Under the pieces are notes generated by a model, which was given only the letters and a program-made list of their open reading frames with translations, did no database searches and was not told the origin of the DNA. A stretch of 64,000 bases of DNA, taken from assembly GCF_006546985.1 (NCBI RefSeq), contig NZ_VATK01000001.1:372001-436000 (forward strand), given 5' to 3'. Origin of the DNA: Bacillus sp. 03113 (GTDB taxonomy: Bacteria > Bacillota > Bacilli > Bacillales > Cytobacillaceae). The translations under genes and the position numbers were made by a program. This document shows, one piece after another, positions 53,233 to 62,213 of this stretch; the stretch's first letter is position 1, and every line of letters begins with the position of its first letter.

Positions 53233-54122
53233 CCCTGCGTCACCCCGCTTTTTTCATAATAATGCATGAAGACTTCCTCCAAGCTTGGTTCTTCAATGAG
53301 TAAATCCTTTAACGTTAATTCCTGTAATTTTGCAAGCAACACTTTTAAATCACCATTATAAAGGAGGGTAACTTCATTCCCGTGGGTGCTTTTTTGAATT
53401 ACGCCTGGTATAGAAAATTCGATTCCAGGTACTTGGTCGAAAAGAAGCTTAATCGTTTTGACTTTATTGCGGATAAGCTGTTCCACTTTTTCAACGGTAA
53501 CCAATCGGCCTTCCTTAATGATCGCAACCCTGTCACACATTTTTTGCACCTCGCTTAAAATGTGTGAGGAGAAAAAGATCGTCGCTCCTTTATCTCTTTC
53601 CTCTGAAAGAAGCTCGAAAAAGGTGTTTTGCATGAGAGGATCAAGCCCGCCAGTCGGTTCATCCAAAATCAGCAGCTTTGGTTCGTGCAAAAGCGCTTGA
53701 ACAATGCCTACTTTTTTCCGATTTCCAAATGAAAGATCTTCAATTTTTCTGCCTAAATCTAAATCAAGCCTATCTGCTAATTTCTTCATCCGATTTTGAT
53801 TAAAATTTTTATGAAATCGAGCAGAGTATTTTAATAAATCAATCACCTTCATATCATCATAATAATGAATTTCAGATGGCAAATAACCGACATTTTGCCG
53901 AATGTCCTTTGAATGCTGAATAATATCCTTGCCAAAAATCTTGGCGCTCCCCCCAGTAGGGTGAATAAAATGAAGGAGCGTTCGAATCGTCGTGCTCTTT
54001 CCAGCACCGTTTGGACCAATAAAACCAAACACTTCTCCTTGTTGGATCGAAAAAGTAATGTCCTCAATCCCTCGATTTTTCTTATATGCCTTCGTTAATC
54101 CATGCAACTCGACCACATTCAT
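53229..54122 (-). CDS. ABC exporter ATP-binding protein
   Basis: 297 residues. Walker A GPNGAGKST, signature LSFGNRKKVGIVQALLH, Walker B LLILDEPTGGLDPL, switch His SSHILSE. ATG 54122 follows GGAGGG; seven earlier codons are open but precede that site. First gene of the exporter-TetR operon. Confidence 0.93.
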   Translation of the reverse strand: MNVVELHGLTKAYKKNRGIEDITFSIQQGEVFGFIGPNGAGKSTTIRTLLHFIHPTGGSAKIFGKDIIQHSKDIRQNVGYLPSEIHYYDDMKVIDLLKYSARFHKNFNQNRMKKLADRLDLDLGRKIEDLSFGNRKKVGIVQALLHEPKLLILDEPTGGLDPLMQNTFFELLSEERDKGATIFFSSHILSEVQKMCDRVAIIKEGRLVTVEKVEQLIRNKVKTIKLLFDQVPGIEFSIPGVIQKSTHGNEVTLLYNGDLKVLLAKLQELTLKDLLIEEPSLEEVFMHYYEKSGVTQG

Positions 54123-54140
54123 TGGAAATCCCTCCATAAG

Positions 54141-54201
54141 CATAGAATGATATTGACTCGGTAGTCAATATCATTCTATGCTTAATTGACTGACGGGTCA
54201 A
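54141..54201 (-). promoter_or_regulatory. Promoter with two TetR operators, one a perfect 18-4-18 inverted repeat
   Basis: -35 TTGACC (54196-54201) and -10 TAGAAT (54173-54178) are 17 bp apart on the minus strand. Operator 1: TTGAC ... GTCAA dyad (54186-54201) over the -35 and spacer. Operator 2: 54141-54158 is exactly complementary to 54163-54180 around CGGT, covering the -10, the start site and the leader up to the ribosome-binding site. Both share TTGACT/AGTCAA cores. Confidence 0.85.
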
Positions 54202-54284
54202 TGATTTATAGAAACATTTTTAAAATGAAAAATGGTTTTTTATTGTTTTGGTTGTAATGGCGATAAGTTTGGACTTAGTTTTTA

Positions 54285-54842
54285 TTACTGCTTATTCACT
54301 GGTAATACTTTACGGTAACTGGCCGCGAGGAAATTCAAATAAACTCGAAGATACTTCCAACTAAAATAAGCGATACCTCCGATGATTCCGCCTACAACTA
54401 GAGCGTAAACCATGCTCCACTCTAGTGGGACGGATAAATTGGGGCCAATGTTCATTTGGATCCATGTAACCCCAAATGTACGAATAATACCTGCAATAAA
54501 TATAAGGGCTGCGCAAAAACCGAAGCCGTACGCAAGAGTTGCCAAAATTGGAACGACAATAACGCTTAGCAATCCTGTTGAACAATAAAAACCAATCATA
54601 GCGAATACGTTTCTGACAGAACGAGTAGAGCTTCGCTGCATGATAAATTCGCTTCGATATGCTTTCGCTAGTTTTCGTGGATCTCCCAGTTTCGTTAAAA
54701 TTACATCCTCCTGTTGACCGTTACGCACTCCTTCCTCGATATGACTTTCAATTTCCCGAACTGCGTCCAGTCGTTCATCCTCTGGTAATTTTCTTAAATG
54801 TTGATAGAACATATCCAAATACAATTTCCCATTCGGGCTCAT
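54285..54842 (-). CDS. HAAS-domain membrane protein (DUF1700-like)
   Basis: 185 residues. N-terminal HAAS signalling domain (about 5-70: YLDMFYQHLRKLPEDERLDAVREIESHI) followed by four hydrophobic helices. HAAS proteins are regularly coupled to PadR regulators; here the start overlaps the padR stop by 4 bp. Role inferred as membrane-linked partner of PadR. Confidence 0.85.
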   Translation of the reverse strand: MSPNGKLYLDMFYQHLRKLPEDERLDAVREIESHIEEGVRNGQQEDVILTKLGDPRKLAKAYRSEFIMQRSSTRSVRNVFAMIGFYCSTGLLSVIVVPILATLAYGFGFCAALIFIAGIIRTFGVTWIQMNIGPNLSVPLEWSMVYALVVGGIIGGIAYFSWKYLRVYLNFLAASYRKVLPVNKQ

Positions 54843-55186
54843 AAACTTTCCTCTCCTTTGTAAAATTGGATTTTATTTACTGCAGAGGTAACTTTATCCC
54901 ACTCTAGAGACATCATCTCTAACAAGTGATGTCCGGCAGCAGTTAAGCTGTAGTATTTGCGCGGCGGCCCTGATTCGGATTCTTTCCAGTAGGATTCGAT
55001 GTACTTTTCTTTGAGCAGCCTGCGTAAAAGGGGATATAATGTTCCCTCCGTTATCGCAAAGGGCTCCCATTTGTCCAGCAATGTCACTAACTCGTATCCG
55101 TAACGCGGCTTCTTGCTGATCAGCAGCAAAATACAAAATTCTAAAATTCCCCGGCGAACTTGGGAATTCCATTCTGACATGTTCAT
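54839..55186 (-). CDS. PadR-family transcriptional regulator
   Basis: 115 residues. Winged helix with YGYELVTLLDKW, EGTLYPLLRRLLKEKYI and GPPRKYYSLTAAG (about 30-92), the PadR core. ATG behind GGGGAGA. In an operon with the HAAS protein; usually autorepressing. Confidence 0.92.
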   Translation of the reverse strand: MNMSEWNSQVRRGILEFCILLLISKKPRYGYELVTLLDKWEPFAITEGTLYPLLRRLLKEKYIESYWKESESGPPRKYYSLTAAGHHLLEMMSLEWDKVTSAVNKIQFYKGEESL

Positions 55187-55200
55187 AAGATCTCCCCTTT

Positions 55201-55243
55201 GACTACTATGTTACCACATTGTATTATGCTCTACAAGGTAGTC
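55201..55243. promoter_or_regulatory. Candidate PadR operator
   Basis: GACTAC (55201-55206) and GTAGTC (55238-55243) form the ends of an imperfect inverted repeat that also contains ATGTnnnnACAT (55208-55219), a PadR-style motif, just upstream of the padR start. Confidence 0.45.
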
Positions 55244-55350
55244 TGGTAAATTATCCTATTTTTAAATGACTTTGTTAAAAAGTGTTGTTGGAAGAAGTAC
55301 ATTAAAGGGAATACTCCTGTTCATACTATTGTTGGGAGGTATACCAATTA

Positions 55351-56286
55351 ATGATACAAATATGGATGGCTGGTCTCTTGTTATTATTGGCTCAACCCGT
55401 TGAGCATCCGGACAGCTTAACGGTCACACAACAAGGGCAGACGATTGCGATAGTGAACCGTGAAAACTTTACAGTACCCATACCAAGTACGCCAATGATT
55501 GATGAAAAAAAATATCAACACTTCATCGACAAACTTGATCAGAAAATTTACCGGGCTCCTATAAATGCCGTGATTAACGAACAGGGAAGCATTGTCCCAG
55601 AACAGGTAGGCTACAGACTTAATAGAGAGAGATTTAAGGAGAAGTTTTATACCTATTTCTTTGGGAATGGATCTTCTAAGGTAGAAGTACCTGAAATGGA
55701 TATTTACCCGAAAGTTGACAGTGAGTTGCTTGCTTACATTCGCGTACAACAGATTGGTCAGTACGTGACGTATTTTAATGCTAACAATAAAAGTCGTTCG
55801 CACAATATCTCACTTGCTGCAAAAGCAATTGACAATCACGTTGTTTTCCCAAATGAAACTTTTTCATTTAACCAAGTTGTAGGGATGCGGACATTGGATA
55901 AAGGATATAAGCGAGCTCCTATTATTGTTAGAGGGGAATTTTCTGAAGGAGTTGGCGGAGGGATTTGTCAAGTGTCATCAACATTATATAATGCTGTAGA
56001 TCGTGCGGGCTTACGAATCGTGCAGCGCTATTCCCATAGCAGGCGCGTTCCTTATGTCCCACCTGGACGGGATGCTACGGTAAGCTGGTATGGACCTGAC
56101 TTTTGCTTTCAAAACAAATTTAACCAACCGATCTTGATTCGGGCTAGAGGGGGTAGAGGAAGTATGGTGGTTACACTTTACTCCTCTGAAGCAATCAAAT
56201 ATGAGCCGCGAAAAGTGCCTAAGGCCTCATCCCAGTTGCCAAAAGAAATCAATATGGAACCGGAAATTCATATTTCCTGGCCATAA
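55351..56286 (+). CDS. VanW-family protein
   Basis: 311 residues with a short N-terminal hydrophobic segment (about 1-16). The VanW domain spans about 150-285: FPNETFSFNQVVGMRT, GYKRAPIIV and GGGICQVSSTLYNAV. VanW proteins occur in glycopeptide-resistance clusters and widely in spore formers; their biochemical role is not settled. No resistance genes are nearby. GGGAGG precedes the ATG. Confidence 0.9.
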   Translation: MIQIWMAGLLLLLAQPVEHPDSLTVTQQGQTIAIVNRENFTVPIPSTPMIDEKKYQHFIDKLDQKIYRAPINAVINEQGSIVPEQVGYRLNRERFKEKFYTYFFGNGSSKVEVPEMDIYPKVDSELLAYIRVQQIGQYVTYFNANNKSRSHNISLAAKAIDNHVVFPNETFSFNQVVGMRTLDKGYKRAPIIVRGEFSEGVGGGICQVSSTLYNAVDRAGLRIVQRYSHSRRVPYVPPGRDATVSWYGPDFCFQNKFNQPILIRARGGRGSMVVTLYSSEAIKYEPRKVPKASSQLPKEINMEPEIHISWP

Positions 56287-56295
56287 AGCTTAATG

Positions 56296-56335
56296 AAAAA
56301 GCCTGTTCGGAACGAATAAAAAACAGGCTCTTTCT
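56296..56335 (+). terminator. Terminator of the vanW-like gene
   Basis: AAGCCTGTT pairs with AACAGGCT, followed by CTTTCTATTT. Between convergent genes. Confidence 0.7.
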
Positions 56336-56354
56336 ATTTGTACTAACGTTCAGA

Positions 56355-57152
56355 TTATAATTTAAAAAACTTCTTCCTTTCCTTAGCAATCCAAGGTTCT
56401 AATTGGCCATCCTGTAAAAGGTCCTTCCCTTTTTTAATCAAACGATTGATTAGGACGTCATGCCAAATAAAATCCTCCAATAACGATACGTGAACAGCAT
56501 CATCGGTGTAAAAGGCATTTCCTTTTTGCTCTAAGGGATGACCATAAATCAATTCTTTTCCATCAATTGAAATGATAAACCACTTCTCTTCACCTACACT
56601 TTCTACATATTTGGTTTGGCGATGAACGATCAATTCAGGTAATGGATCCTCAACTTGAAAAACAATTCCTTTAATGGTGCAGGTTTTTTGTTTTTCTTCT
56701 AAGTCCTCTTTAAGCCGTTCGTACATCGAATCCCACATAGATAATATGATTCTGTGCTGTGCCCGGCGAATTAAAATTCGACAGAAGGAAAGAAGATTAT
56801 CTTCCCCTTTAATGGTTGTCACACGAGGATCTGCCTTAGGCTCCTTCTTCTCAAGCTGTGTTAGTTCTTTTTTTACAAATGTGTAGGTTTCATTCCAATT
56901 TCGTTTAATTGATTCTAAAAAAACATCAACTGGCAAAGGAGAATAAAGGACAGCTTCGTTTACTTCCTCCTTCAAAACCACCCCTTTTTCCTCTAATCCT
57001 TGCAGCACTTCATAAATTCGTGCTCGGGGAATCCCTGATTGTTTGCTTACTTGGTATGCGCTTGACGTCCCTAAATAGACTAACGCAACATATGCTTTTG
57101 CTTCATATTGGTTAAATCCAAGCAACTGTATTTTTTGTAAAATTTTATCCAT
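56355..57152 (-). CDS. TrmB-family transcriptional regulator
   Basis: 265 residues. N-terminal winged helix LGFNQYEAKAYVALVYLGTSSAYQVSKQSGIPRARIYEVL fits TrmB (about 9-48), followed by a coiled segment and a phospholipase-D-like TrmB effector domain. ATG 57152 follows AGGAAGG. Divergent from a TauE/SafE permease at 57342, with an inverted repeat between them, so it likely regulates that permease. Effector unknown. Confidence 0.88.
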   Translation of the reverse strand: MDKILQKIQLLGFNQYEAKAYVALVYLGTSSAYQVSKQSGIPRARIYEVLQGLEEKGVVLKEEVNEAVLYSPLPVDVFLESIKRNWNETYTFVKKELTQLEKKEPKADPRVTTIKGEDNLLSFCRILIRRAQHRIILSMWDSMYERLKEDLEEKQKTCTIKGIVFQVEDPLPELIVHRQTKYVESVGEEKWFIISIDGKELIYGHPLEQKGNAFYTDDAVHVSLLEDFIWHDVLINRLIKKGKDLLQDGQLEPWIAKERKKFFKL

Positions 57153-57297
57153 CGTAACCTTCCTGCTTCTAATCATTTATTAAAACAATAGTAACGTTGA
57201 ATAGACAGCAAGTAAATATTCTTGAGGTAAATGCACTAAATTAATTCCTTTATTTTCAAAAAAATGATAGGCAAAAGTGTATTTATTTGTTACCATC

Positions 57298-57329
57298 ATT
57301 ATAGTTACTACTATAGGGGTTACTATAAT
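57298..57329. promoter_or_regulatory. Candidate TrmB operator
   Basis: ATTATAGTTAC (57298-57308) and GTTACTATAAT (57319-57329) form an inverted repeat with one mismatch, 13 bp upstream of the permease start. Confidence 0.55.
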
Positions 57330-57341
57330 GGAGGGGTACAT

Positions 57342-58112
57342 ATGGAAGATCTCAATCTTTACACATTAGGATTTTTAGTACTAGCAGGTTTTTTGGCTGC
57401 ATTTATCGATTCAGTAGTAGGGGGAGGAGGACTTATTTCTTTTCCAGCCCTGCTGTTTTTAGGATTGCCGCCCTCAACAGCCATTGCTACGAATAAGCTC
57501 GCTGGCTCAATGGGCTCTTTAACCAGCACGATATCATTTATAAAATCAGGAAAAGTAAATTTTTCACTCGTTTCTAAGCTATTTCCATTAACGGTTATTG
57601 GTTCCTTATTGGGTGCTTATGTTGTAAGACATGTTTCCTCAGGGGTGTTAAAACCATTAGTCTTAGTATTACTAATCGCAGTAGCCATTTACACGATCGT
57701 AAAAAAGGATTGGGGAAAAGATGCTAAGTACAAAGGGATGAATCTGCAGAGGGGAATCATCTTTGCAGTAGTGGTATTTACGATTGGATTTTACGATGGG
57801 TTTTTTGGAGCGGGGACAGGTTCTTTTTTGTTATTTTCTTTTCTCATTATTGGCTTTGATTTTATCCAATCAGCGGGCAATGCAAAGGTTTTGAATTTTG
57901 GTAGTAATATTGCGGCACTCATTATGTTTTTATATTTTGATATGGTCAATTTTTCATATGGAATTCCAATGGGAATCGCAATGATACTAGGCGCTTTAGT
58001 GGGGTCAAACTTTGCTATTAAACAAGGAGTATCATATGTAAGAATATTGTTTATTGTTGTGACTCTATTTCTAATTGGGAAAAATATTTTGGATTATTTG
58101 CATCTTATTTAA
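57342..58112 (+). CDS. TauE/SafE-family anion permease
   Basis: 256 residues, seven to eight helices. The family motif GFLAAFIDSVVGGGGLISFPALLFLG opens the first repeat and FYDGFFGAGTGSFLLF the second. Members transport sulfite, sulfoacetate or other organosulfur/carboxylate anions. ATG 57342 follows GAGGGG; 26 upstream codons are open but cover the operator. Confidence 0.9.
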   Translation: MEDLNLYTLGFLVLAGFLAAFIDSVVGGGGLISFPALLFLGLPPSTAIATNKLAGSMGSLTSTISFIKSGKVNFSLVSKLFPLTVIGSLLGAYVVRHVSSGVLKPLVLVLLIAVAIYTIVKKDWGKDAKYKGMNLQRGIIFAVVVFTIGFYDGFFGAGTGSFLLFSFLIIGFDFIQSAGNAKVLNFGSNIAALIMFLYFDMVNFSYGIPMGIAMILGALVGSNFAIKQGVSYVRILFIVVTLFLIGKNILDYLHLI

Positions 58113-58195
58113 TCTCTCTAAATAAAGGCGATTCAACTCACCCTCTCATTGAGGATAGGTCTTTTCGCCTGTTAAAAAATAAATATAACATGCTG

Positions 58196-58825
58196 TACTT
58201 AAAAGAATTTTACTTTAAAAAATTGTTTCCTTTGTCCAAGTATTTTATTGTCATGACCATAGCCTAACAGCAATATTATAGAAAGATATATACAATGGGA
58301 GGGTGAAGTCATGGCTGTAGCTCATACTCAAGCTGATATTGATCTCTTGGCAAGGTTGCTTAGGGCTGAGGCTGAAGGAGAAGGATTACAGGGTATGTTG
58401 ATGGTTGGGAATGTAGGTATTAACCGAATCCGAGCTAATTGTAGTGATTTTAAAGGGCTCCGTTCCGTTCGGCAAATGGTTTTCCAACCGCATGCATTTG
58501 AAGCAACTACAAAAGGGTATTTCTATCAAGGAGCAAGGGAAAGTGAAAGACGATTAGCTCGGCGAGTTATTAAAGGGGAGAGACTCTGGCCGGCAAAATT
58601 TAGTTTATGGTATTTTAAACCGCCCGGCGCTTGTCCTCCTACGTGGTATAATCAGCCGCACGTAGGACGCTTTAAACTTCACTGTTTTTATCAGCCAACA
58701 GCCAAAGAATGTGAAGGTATTTATAGAATGTAAATAGAAAAAATAAACTGAGAGTAAATGGGGCACTCATATGAATGGCTTTCTTTTTTTGGGGAAAAAG
58801 GTCAGAATGTAAAGATAACTTTAAA
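58196..58825 (+). repeat. Left copy of cwlJ direct duplication
   Basis: About 630 bp homologous to 61615-62228: about 110 bp upstream (sharing TTGTCATGACCATAGCCT and ATAGAAAGATATATACAATG), the cwlJ gene, and about 90 bp downstream. Confidence 0.9.
58311..58733 (+). CDS. cwlJ: Spore cortex-lytic hydrolase CwlJ, copy 1
   Basis: 140 residues; SleB/CwlJ hydrolase_2 domain over the whole length, very close to Bacillus CwlJ: LLRAEAEGEGLQGM (the conserved Glu of the catalytic site lies here), VGNVGINRIRANCSDFKGL, FSLWYFKPPGACP and CFYQPTAKEC. CwlJ degrades cortex during germination in response to Ca-dipicolinate and sits in the coat layer. GerQ, needed for CwlJ activity, is not adjacent. A near-identical copy lies at 61725. 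Confidence 0.95.
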   Translation: MAVAHTQADIDLLARLLRAEAEGEGLQGMLMVGNVGINRIRANCSDFKGLRSVRQMVFQPHAFEATTKGYFYQGARESERRLARRVIKGERLWPAKFSLWYFKPPGACPPTWYNQPHVGRFKLHCFYQPTAKECEGIYRM

Positions 58826-58862
58826 CACTTACCTATCCATTTTAATAACACAAATAATTACA

Positions 58863-58886
58863 AGCCGCTTTAGAATAAGCGGCTCA
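58863..58886 (-). terminator. Hairpin after the carboxymuconolactone-decarboxylase-like gene
   Basis: AAGCCGCTT and AAGCGGCT form a stem of 8-9 bp 28 bp past the stop codon. The T-run is poor. Confidence 0.5.
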
Positions 58887-58913
58887 ATTGCTGCTGAGAA
58901 TCCAAAATCCATT

Positions 58914-59315
58914 TTACCCTTTTTCTTCCCTTACCTGACTTCGACGGGCAGTAAAAACCTCTGTAGCTACTGTTAAAATGGTATTTAATGCAACTGGAAA
59001 GCCTGCATAAATGATCATTTGCATCATTGCTTCCACAATTTCTTCTTCAGTCCATCCAACATTTAGCGCTCCGTTAATATAAAACTTTAATTGCTCTGTA
59101 TTGCCTATAGCAGTTAAACCAGCAACGGTTGCTAGAAGGCGAGATTTTAAATCTAATCCTGGTCTAGAAAAGATTTGGCCGTAATTAAATTCTACTGCTA
59201 ATGTTCCTAAATCAGGAGATATGGAATGTTTTAAGGATTCAACTATATTTTCATAATTATCCGGATCAATTTTTGCTAGCACTTCTAAGCCTTTATAATA
59301 ATTTTCATTATTCAT
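58914..59315 (-). CDS. Carboxymuconolactone decarboxylase family protein
   Basis: 133 residues with no cysteine at all, so it lacks the CxxC of AhpD-type peroxidases and belongs to the decarboxylase-like branch: LKSRLLATVAGLTAIGN and INGALNVGWTEEEIVEAMMQM. Start overlaps the MFS gene stop (TAATG), so the two are coupled. Often found with XRE/MmyB regulators and MFS pumps. Confidence 0.88.
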   Translation of the reverse strand: MNNENYYKGLEVLAKIDPDNYENIVESLKHSISPDLGTLAVEFNYGQIFSRPGLDLKSRLLATVAGLTAIGNTEQLKFYINGALNVGWTEEEIVEAMMQMIIYAGFPVALNTILTVATEVFTARRSQVREEKG

Positions 59316-60495
59316 TACACATTACTTCCTTTCTCTACGAATCTTTTTTGTTTAGACAAACTAATTAAGGAGCTAAAAGCAATACCAATCATGAGGATCC
59401 CGACTGAACATACACCGTACCAATGCCATTTGCTCCAAGCAAGTACACCTAAGTATGATCCTAAAGCTCCTCCTAGGAATGTAGATACCATGTATAACCC
59501 ATTTAATCTGCTTCTCTTTTCAGGAGAAAGCTGAAAAATACTAGCCTGACAAGCAACTTGATTTGCCTGTGTTCCAACAGTAACGAATAAGGAGCCAATC
59601 ATTAACCCTGGTAACCAATATCCTAACAATACTAAAATGAGAAAAGCGATAAGAGATAGTGACATACATAATGCATTAGCAAATGCAGCCCCTTTTTGAT
59701 CAATGATTCTGCCAATGATCGGTGCGGCAAACGCGCCAGCTATTCCCACTAAGCCGATTAAACCTGCCATTTTACTTCCATATGAATAGGAAGGGCTGCT
59801 TAATAAAAAAATAAGGGTGGTCCAAAATACACTAAATGCTCCAAACATCATTCCTTGACTAAGACAAGCTTTTTGTAAAACTTTTTCCTTCATAAATAGA
59901 GGTCCTAACGAGACAAGTAGTTTTTTATACGATAATGAATGATTTCCTTTGATTTTTGGAAGATACATAGCAATTAAAACGATCACGATGATGGTGCCTG
60001 CAAAAGAAACCCAATACATAAATCGCCAACCGAAATGAGAATCAACAAAACCACTTATGAATCTCGCTCCAAAAATCCCACACACTAAGCCAACCGCTAC
60101 ATTTCCTAACACTTTTCCTCTATTACTCTCTAAAGCTAAATGAGCGGCAAGCGGAACAATAATTTGAGGAACAATGGTTACAAATCCAAGAAGTAAGTTT
60201 GCGGCAATCAGCCAAGTAATGTTCATGGACAAAGCAGCAGATGCTAAAAGGATTGATACAATTGATAATAAGCTTAGGATCAATCTTCTTCGTTCAAAAA
60301 TATCCCCTAATGGTACTAAAAAAAGATTTCCGAAAGCATAACCAACCTGAGTTAACGTAGCGACAATTCCTATGCTTGCTTCAGAAACATAAAAGTATTT
60401 GCCATACTAACTAAAAGTGTCTGATTTAAATACACGTTCGCAACTGTAAAACCGCATACTACAGCCATAACGAGCACCAATTTTTTTGTAAGCAC
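59315..60495 (-). pseudogene. MFS transporter (AraJ/arabinose-efflux type), frameshifted
   Basis: Two frames cover one 12-helix MFS protein. The N-terminal part (GTG 60495, behind AAAGGAGGT; TKKLVLVMAVVCGFTVANVY) ends in a TAG near 60383. The rest continues in another frame from SIGIVATLTQVGYAFGN. Adding one T to a four-T run at about 60393-60396 (minus strand ACTTTTATG) restores a continuous protein (ANTFYVSEASIGIV). The downstream frame is otherwise intact. A recent mutation, a phase-variable tract or a sequencing error are all possible. Confidence 0.85.
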
Positions 60496-60599
60496 ATTTT
60501 TACCTCCTTTATCTACAAGAATAGATGAAGAGTTATAATAGGAATAGGAGTGTATGAATACTAGTAGTAAAAATACCACTTATAGAAGGAAGGATTACA

Positions 60600-61475
60600 A
60601 TGTTAGGTGACAAAGAAAGAAGAAAAGAACTAGGTGATTTCTTAAAAACAAGACGGTCGCGTTTATCCCCTCAAGATTTTGGGTTGCCGATTGGACCACG
60701 CAGGAAAACAAAAGGACTGCGCCGAGAAGAGGTCGCTCAATTAGCAGGGATCGGAATCACGTGGTATACATGGTTGGAGCAGGGGCGTGATATTCAAGTA
60801 TCGTCAGATGTATTGGAGTCGTTATCGCGTGTTTTCAGGTTAAAGGAAGAAGAAAAAGAGCATCTATTTTTATTAGCGAATCAGCCATTCATATCAAAGG
60901 CGGGAAAACCGCTCGTTAAAAGTGTAAATAGCGCTGTAAATCAATTATTGCGTCAGCTAGAATTCTGTCCTACCTATGTAACAGATGAAAAACTGAACAT
61001 CGTAAACTGGAATAAAGCAGCTTCAGCGGTTTTTGGGGATTTTAGCAAAATGGATGTGCGAGATGTTAATGCAGTCTGGCGCTGCTTTACATCAAAAGAA
61101 TATCGAGAACTATTTCTTAACTGGGAAGATCATGCGCAGCGTTTAATCGCTCAATTTCGTTTAGCCTATACACGTTTTATCGGAGATGAGTGGTTTAAAG
61201 AAATGATTCAGGAACTTACTGAAAGAAGCCAAGAGTTTCGCACATGGTGGCCAAAACATGAAGTTTTTGGCACCCCTTTTGGCAAAAAAACAATTGTGCA
61301 TCCTTTAGTCGGCGAAATGGTCATGGACCATATTACTCTTCAGGTATACGATGCACCTGAACTAAAATTAACGATCTACCAGCCTAGCCAAGAGGGAGAA
61401 ACAGAACAGAAAATAAAGCGTTTGTTAAATGGTAAAACAAGAGAAGCAGAGGGGAAATCAACCTTATCTTTTTAG
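60600..61475 (+). CDS. XRE-family regulator with MmyB-like ligand-binding domain
   Basis: 291 residues. Helix-turn-helix LRREEVAQLAGIGITWYTWLEQGRD (about 40-64), then the MmyB domain with FCPTYVTDEKLNIVNWNKAA, RLIAQFRLAYTRF and VHPLVGEMVMDH. MmyB domains resemble fatty-acid/lipid-binding PAS-like folds. Divergent from the MFS/CMD operon, its probable target. ATG behind AAGGAAGGA. Confidence 0.9.
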   Translation: MLGDKERRKELGDFLKTRRSRLSPQDFGLPIGPRRKTKGLRREEVAQLAGIGITWYTWLEQGRDIQVSSDVLESLSRVFRLKEEEKEHLFLLANQPFISKAGKPLVKSVNSAVNQLLRQLEFCPTYVTDEKLNIVNWNKAASAVFGDFSKMDVRDVNAVWRCFTSKEYRELFLNWEDHAQRLIAQFRLAYTRFIGDEWFKEMIQELTERSQEFRTWWPKHEVFGTPFGKKTIVHPLVGEMVMDHITLQVYDAPELKLTIYQPSQEGETEQKIKRLLNGKTREAEGKSTLSF

Positions 61476-61724
61476 CTCCTGACTAATCGATCCTTTAAAA
61501 GAACAATAAATTTAAATTAAACAGAAAATTGCACAAAGAAGATTTTGAATATGCCGAAAAAAGATTTTTTAACGTGATTTTTTCAAAAATAATGGACTTT
61601 TTCAGTTAATTTACTAAAAAGAAATTTACTTTGAAAAATTATTTTATTTGTCCAATTTTTTTATTGTCATGACCATAGCCTTACAGCAATATTATAGAAA
61701 GATATATACAATGGGGGTGAAGTC

Positions 61725-62150
61725 ATGGCAGTTGTAGCTCATAATCAAGCTGATATTGATCTCTTAGCAAGGTTGCTTCGGGCTGAGGCTGAAGGAGAAG
61801 GATTACAGGGTATGTTGATGGTTGGGAATGTAGGTATTAACCGAATCCGAGCTAATTGTAGTGATTTTAAAGGGCTCCGTTCCGTTCGGCAAATGGTTTT
61901 TCAACCGCATGCATTTGAAGCAACTATAAAAGGGTATTTCTATCAAGGAGCAAGAGAAAGTGAAAGGCGGTTAGCTCGGCGAGTTGTTAAAGGGGAGAGA
62001 CTCTGGCCGGCAAAGTTTAGTTTATGGTATTTTAAACCGCCGGGCGCTTGTCCTCCTACGTGGTATAATCAGCCGCACGTAGGACGTTTTAAAGCTCACT
62101 GTTTTTATCAGCCAACAGCTAAAGAATGTGAAAATATTTATAGAACTTAA
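61725..62150 (+). CDS. cwlJ: Spore cortex-lytic hydrolase CwlJ, copy 2
   Basis: 141 residues, same domain and motifs as the gene at 58311. It differs by one inserted residue near the N-terminus (AVVAHN against AVAHT) and about seven substitutions (for example TTKGY to TIKGY, RRVIKG to RRVVKG, FKLHC to FKAHC). The frame is intact with GGGGGTG before the ATG. Both copies look functional; one may be redundant. Confidence 0.95.
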   Translation: MAVVAHNQADIDLLARLLRAEAEGEGLQGMLMVGNVGINRIRANCSDFKGLRSVRQMVFQPHAFEATIKGYFYQGARESERRLARRVVKGERLWPAKFSLWYFKPPGACPPTWYNQPHVGRFKAHCFYQPTAKECENIYRT

Positions 62151-62173
62151 ATTGAAAGAATAAACTGAGAGTA

Positions 62174-62213
62174 AATGGGGGCACTCAAAAGAGTGGCCTC
62201 TTTTTTTGAAAAA
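62174..62213 (+). terminator. Terminator after cwlJ copy 2
   Basis: GGGCACTC and GAGTGGCC pair around AAAA with one mismatch, followed by seven T. The equivalent stem after copy 1 (58757-58790) is degraded. Confidence 0.65.

Noticed and set aside
55351-56286. Glycopeptide-resistance locus because of VanW
   Set aside because: No vanA/B, vanH or vanX neighbours; VanW proteins are common in spore formers without resistance.
58285-58300. SigmaE-type -10 element upstream of cwlJ
   Set aside because: TATACAAT resembles it, but a start there would fall on the ribosome-binding site, and no matching -35 was found.
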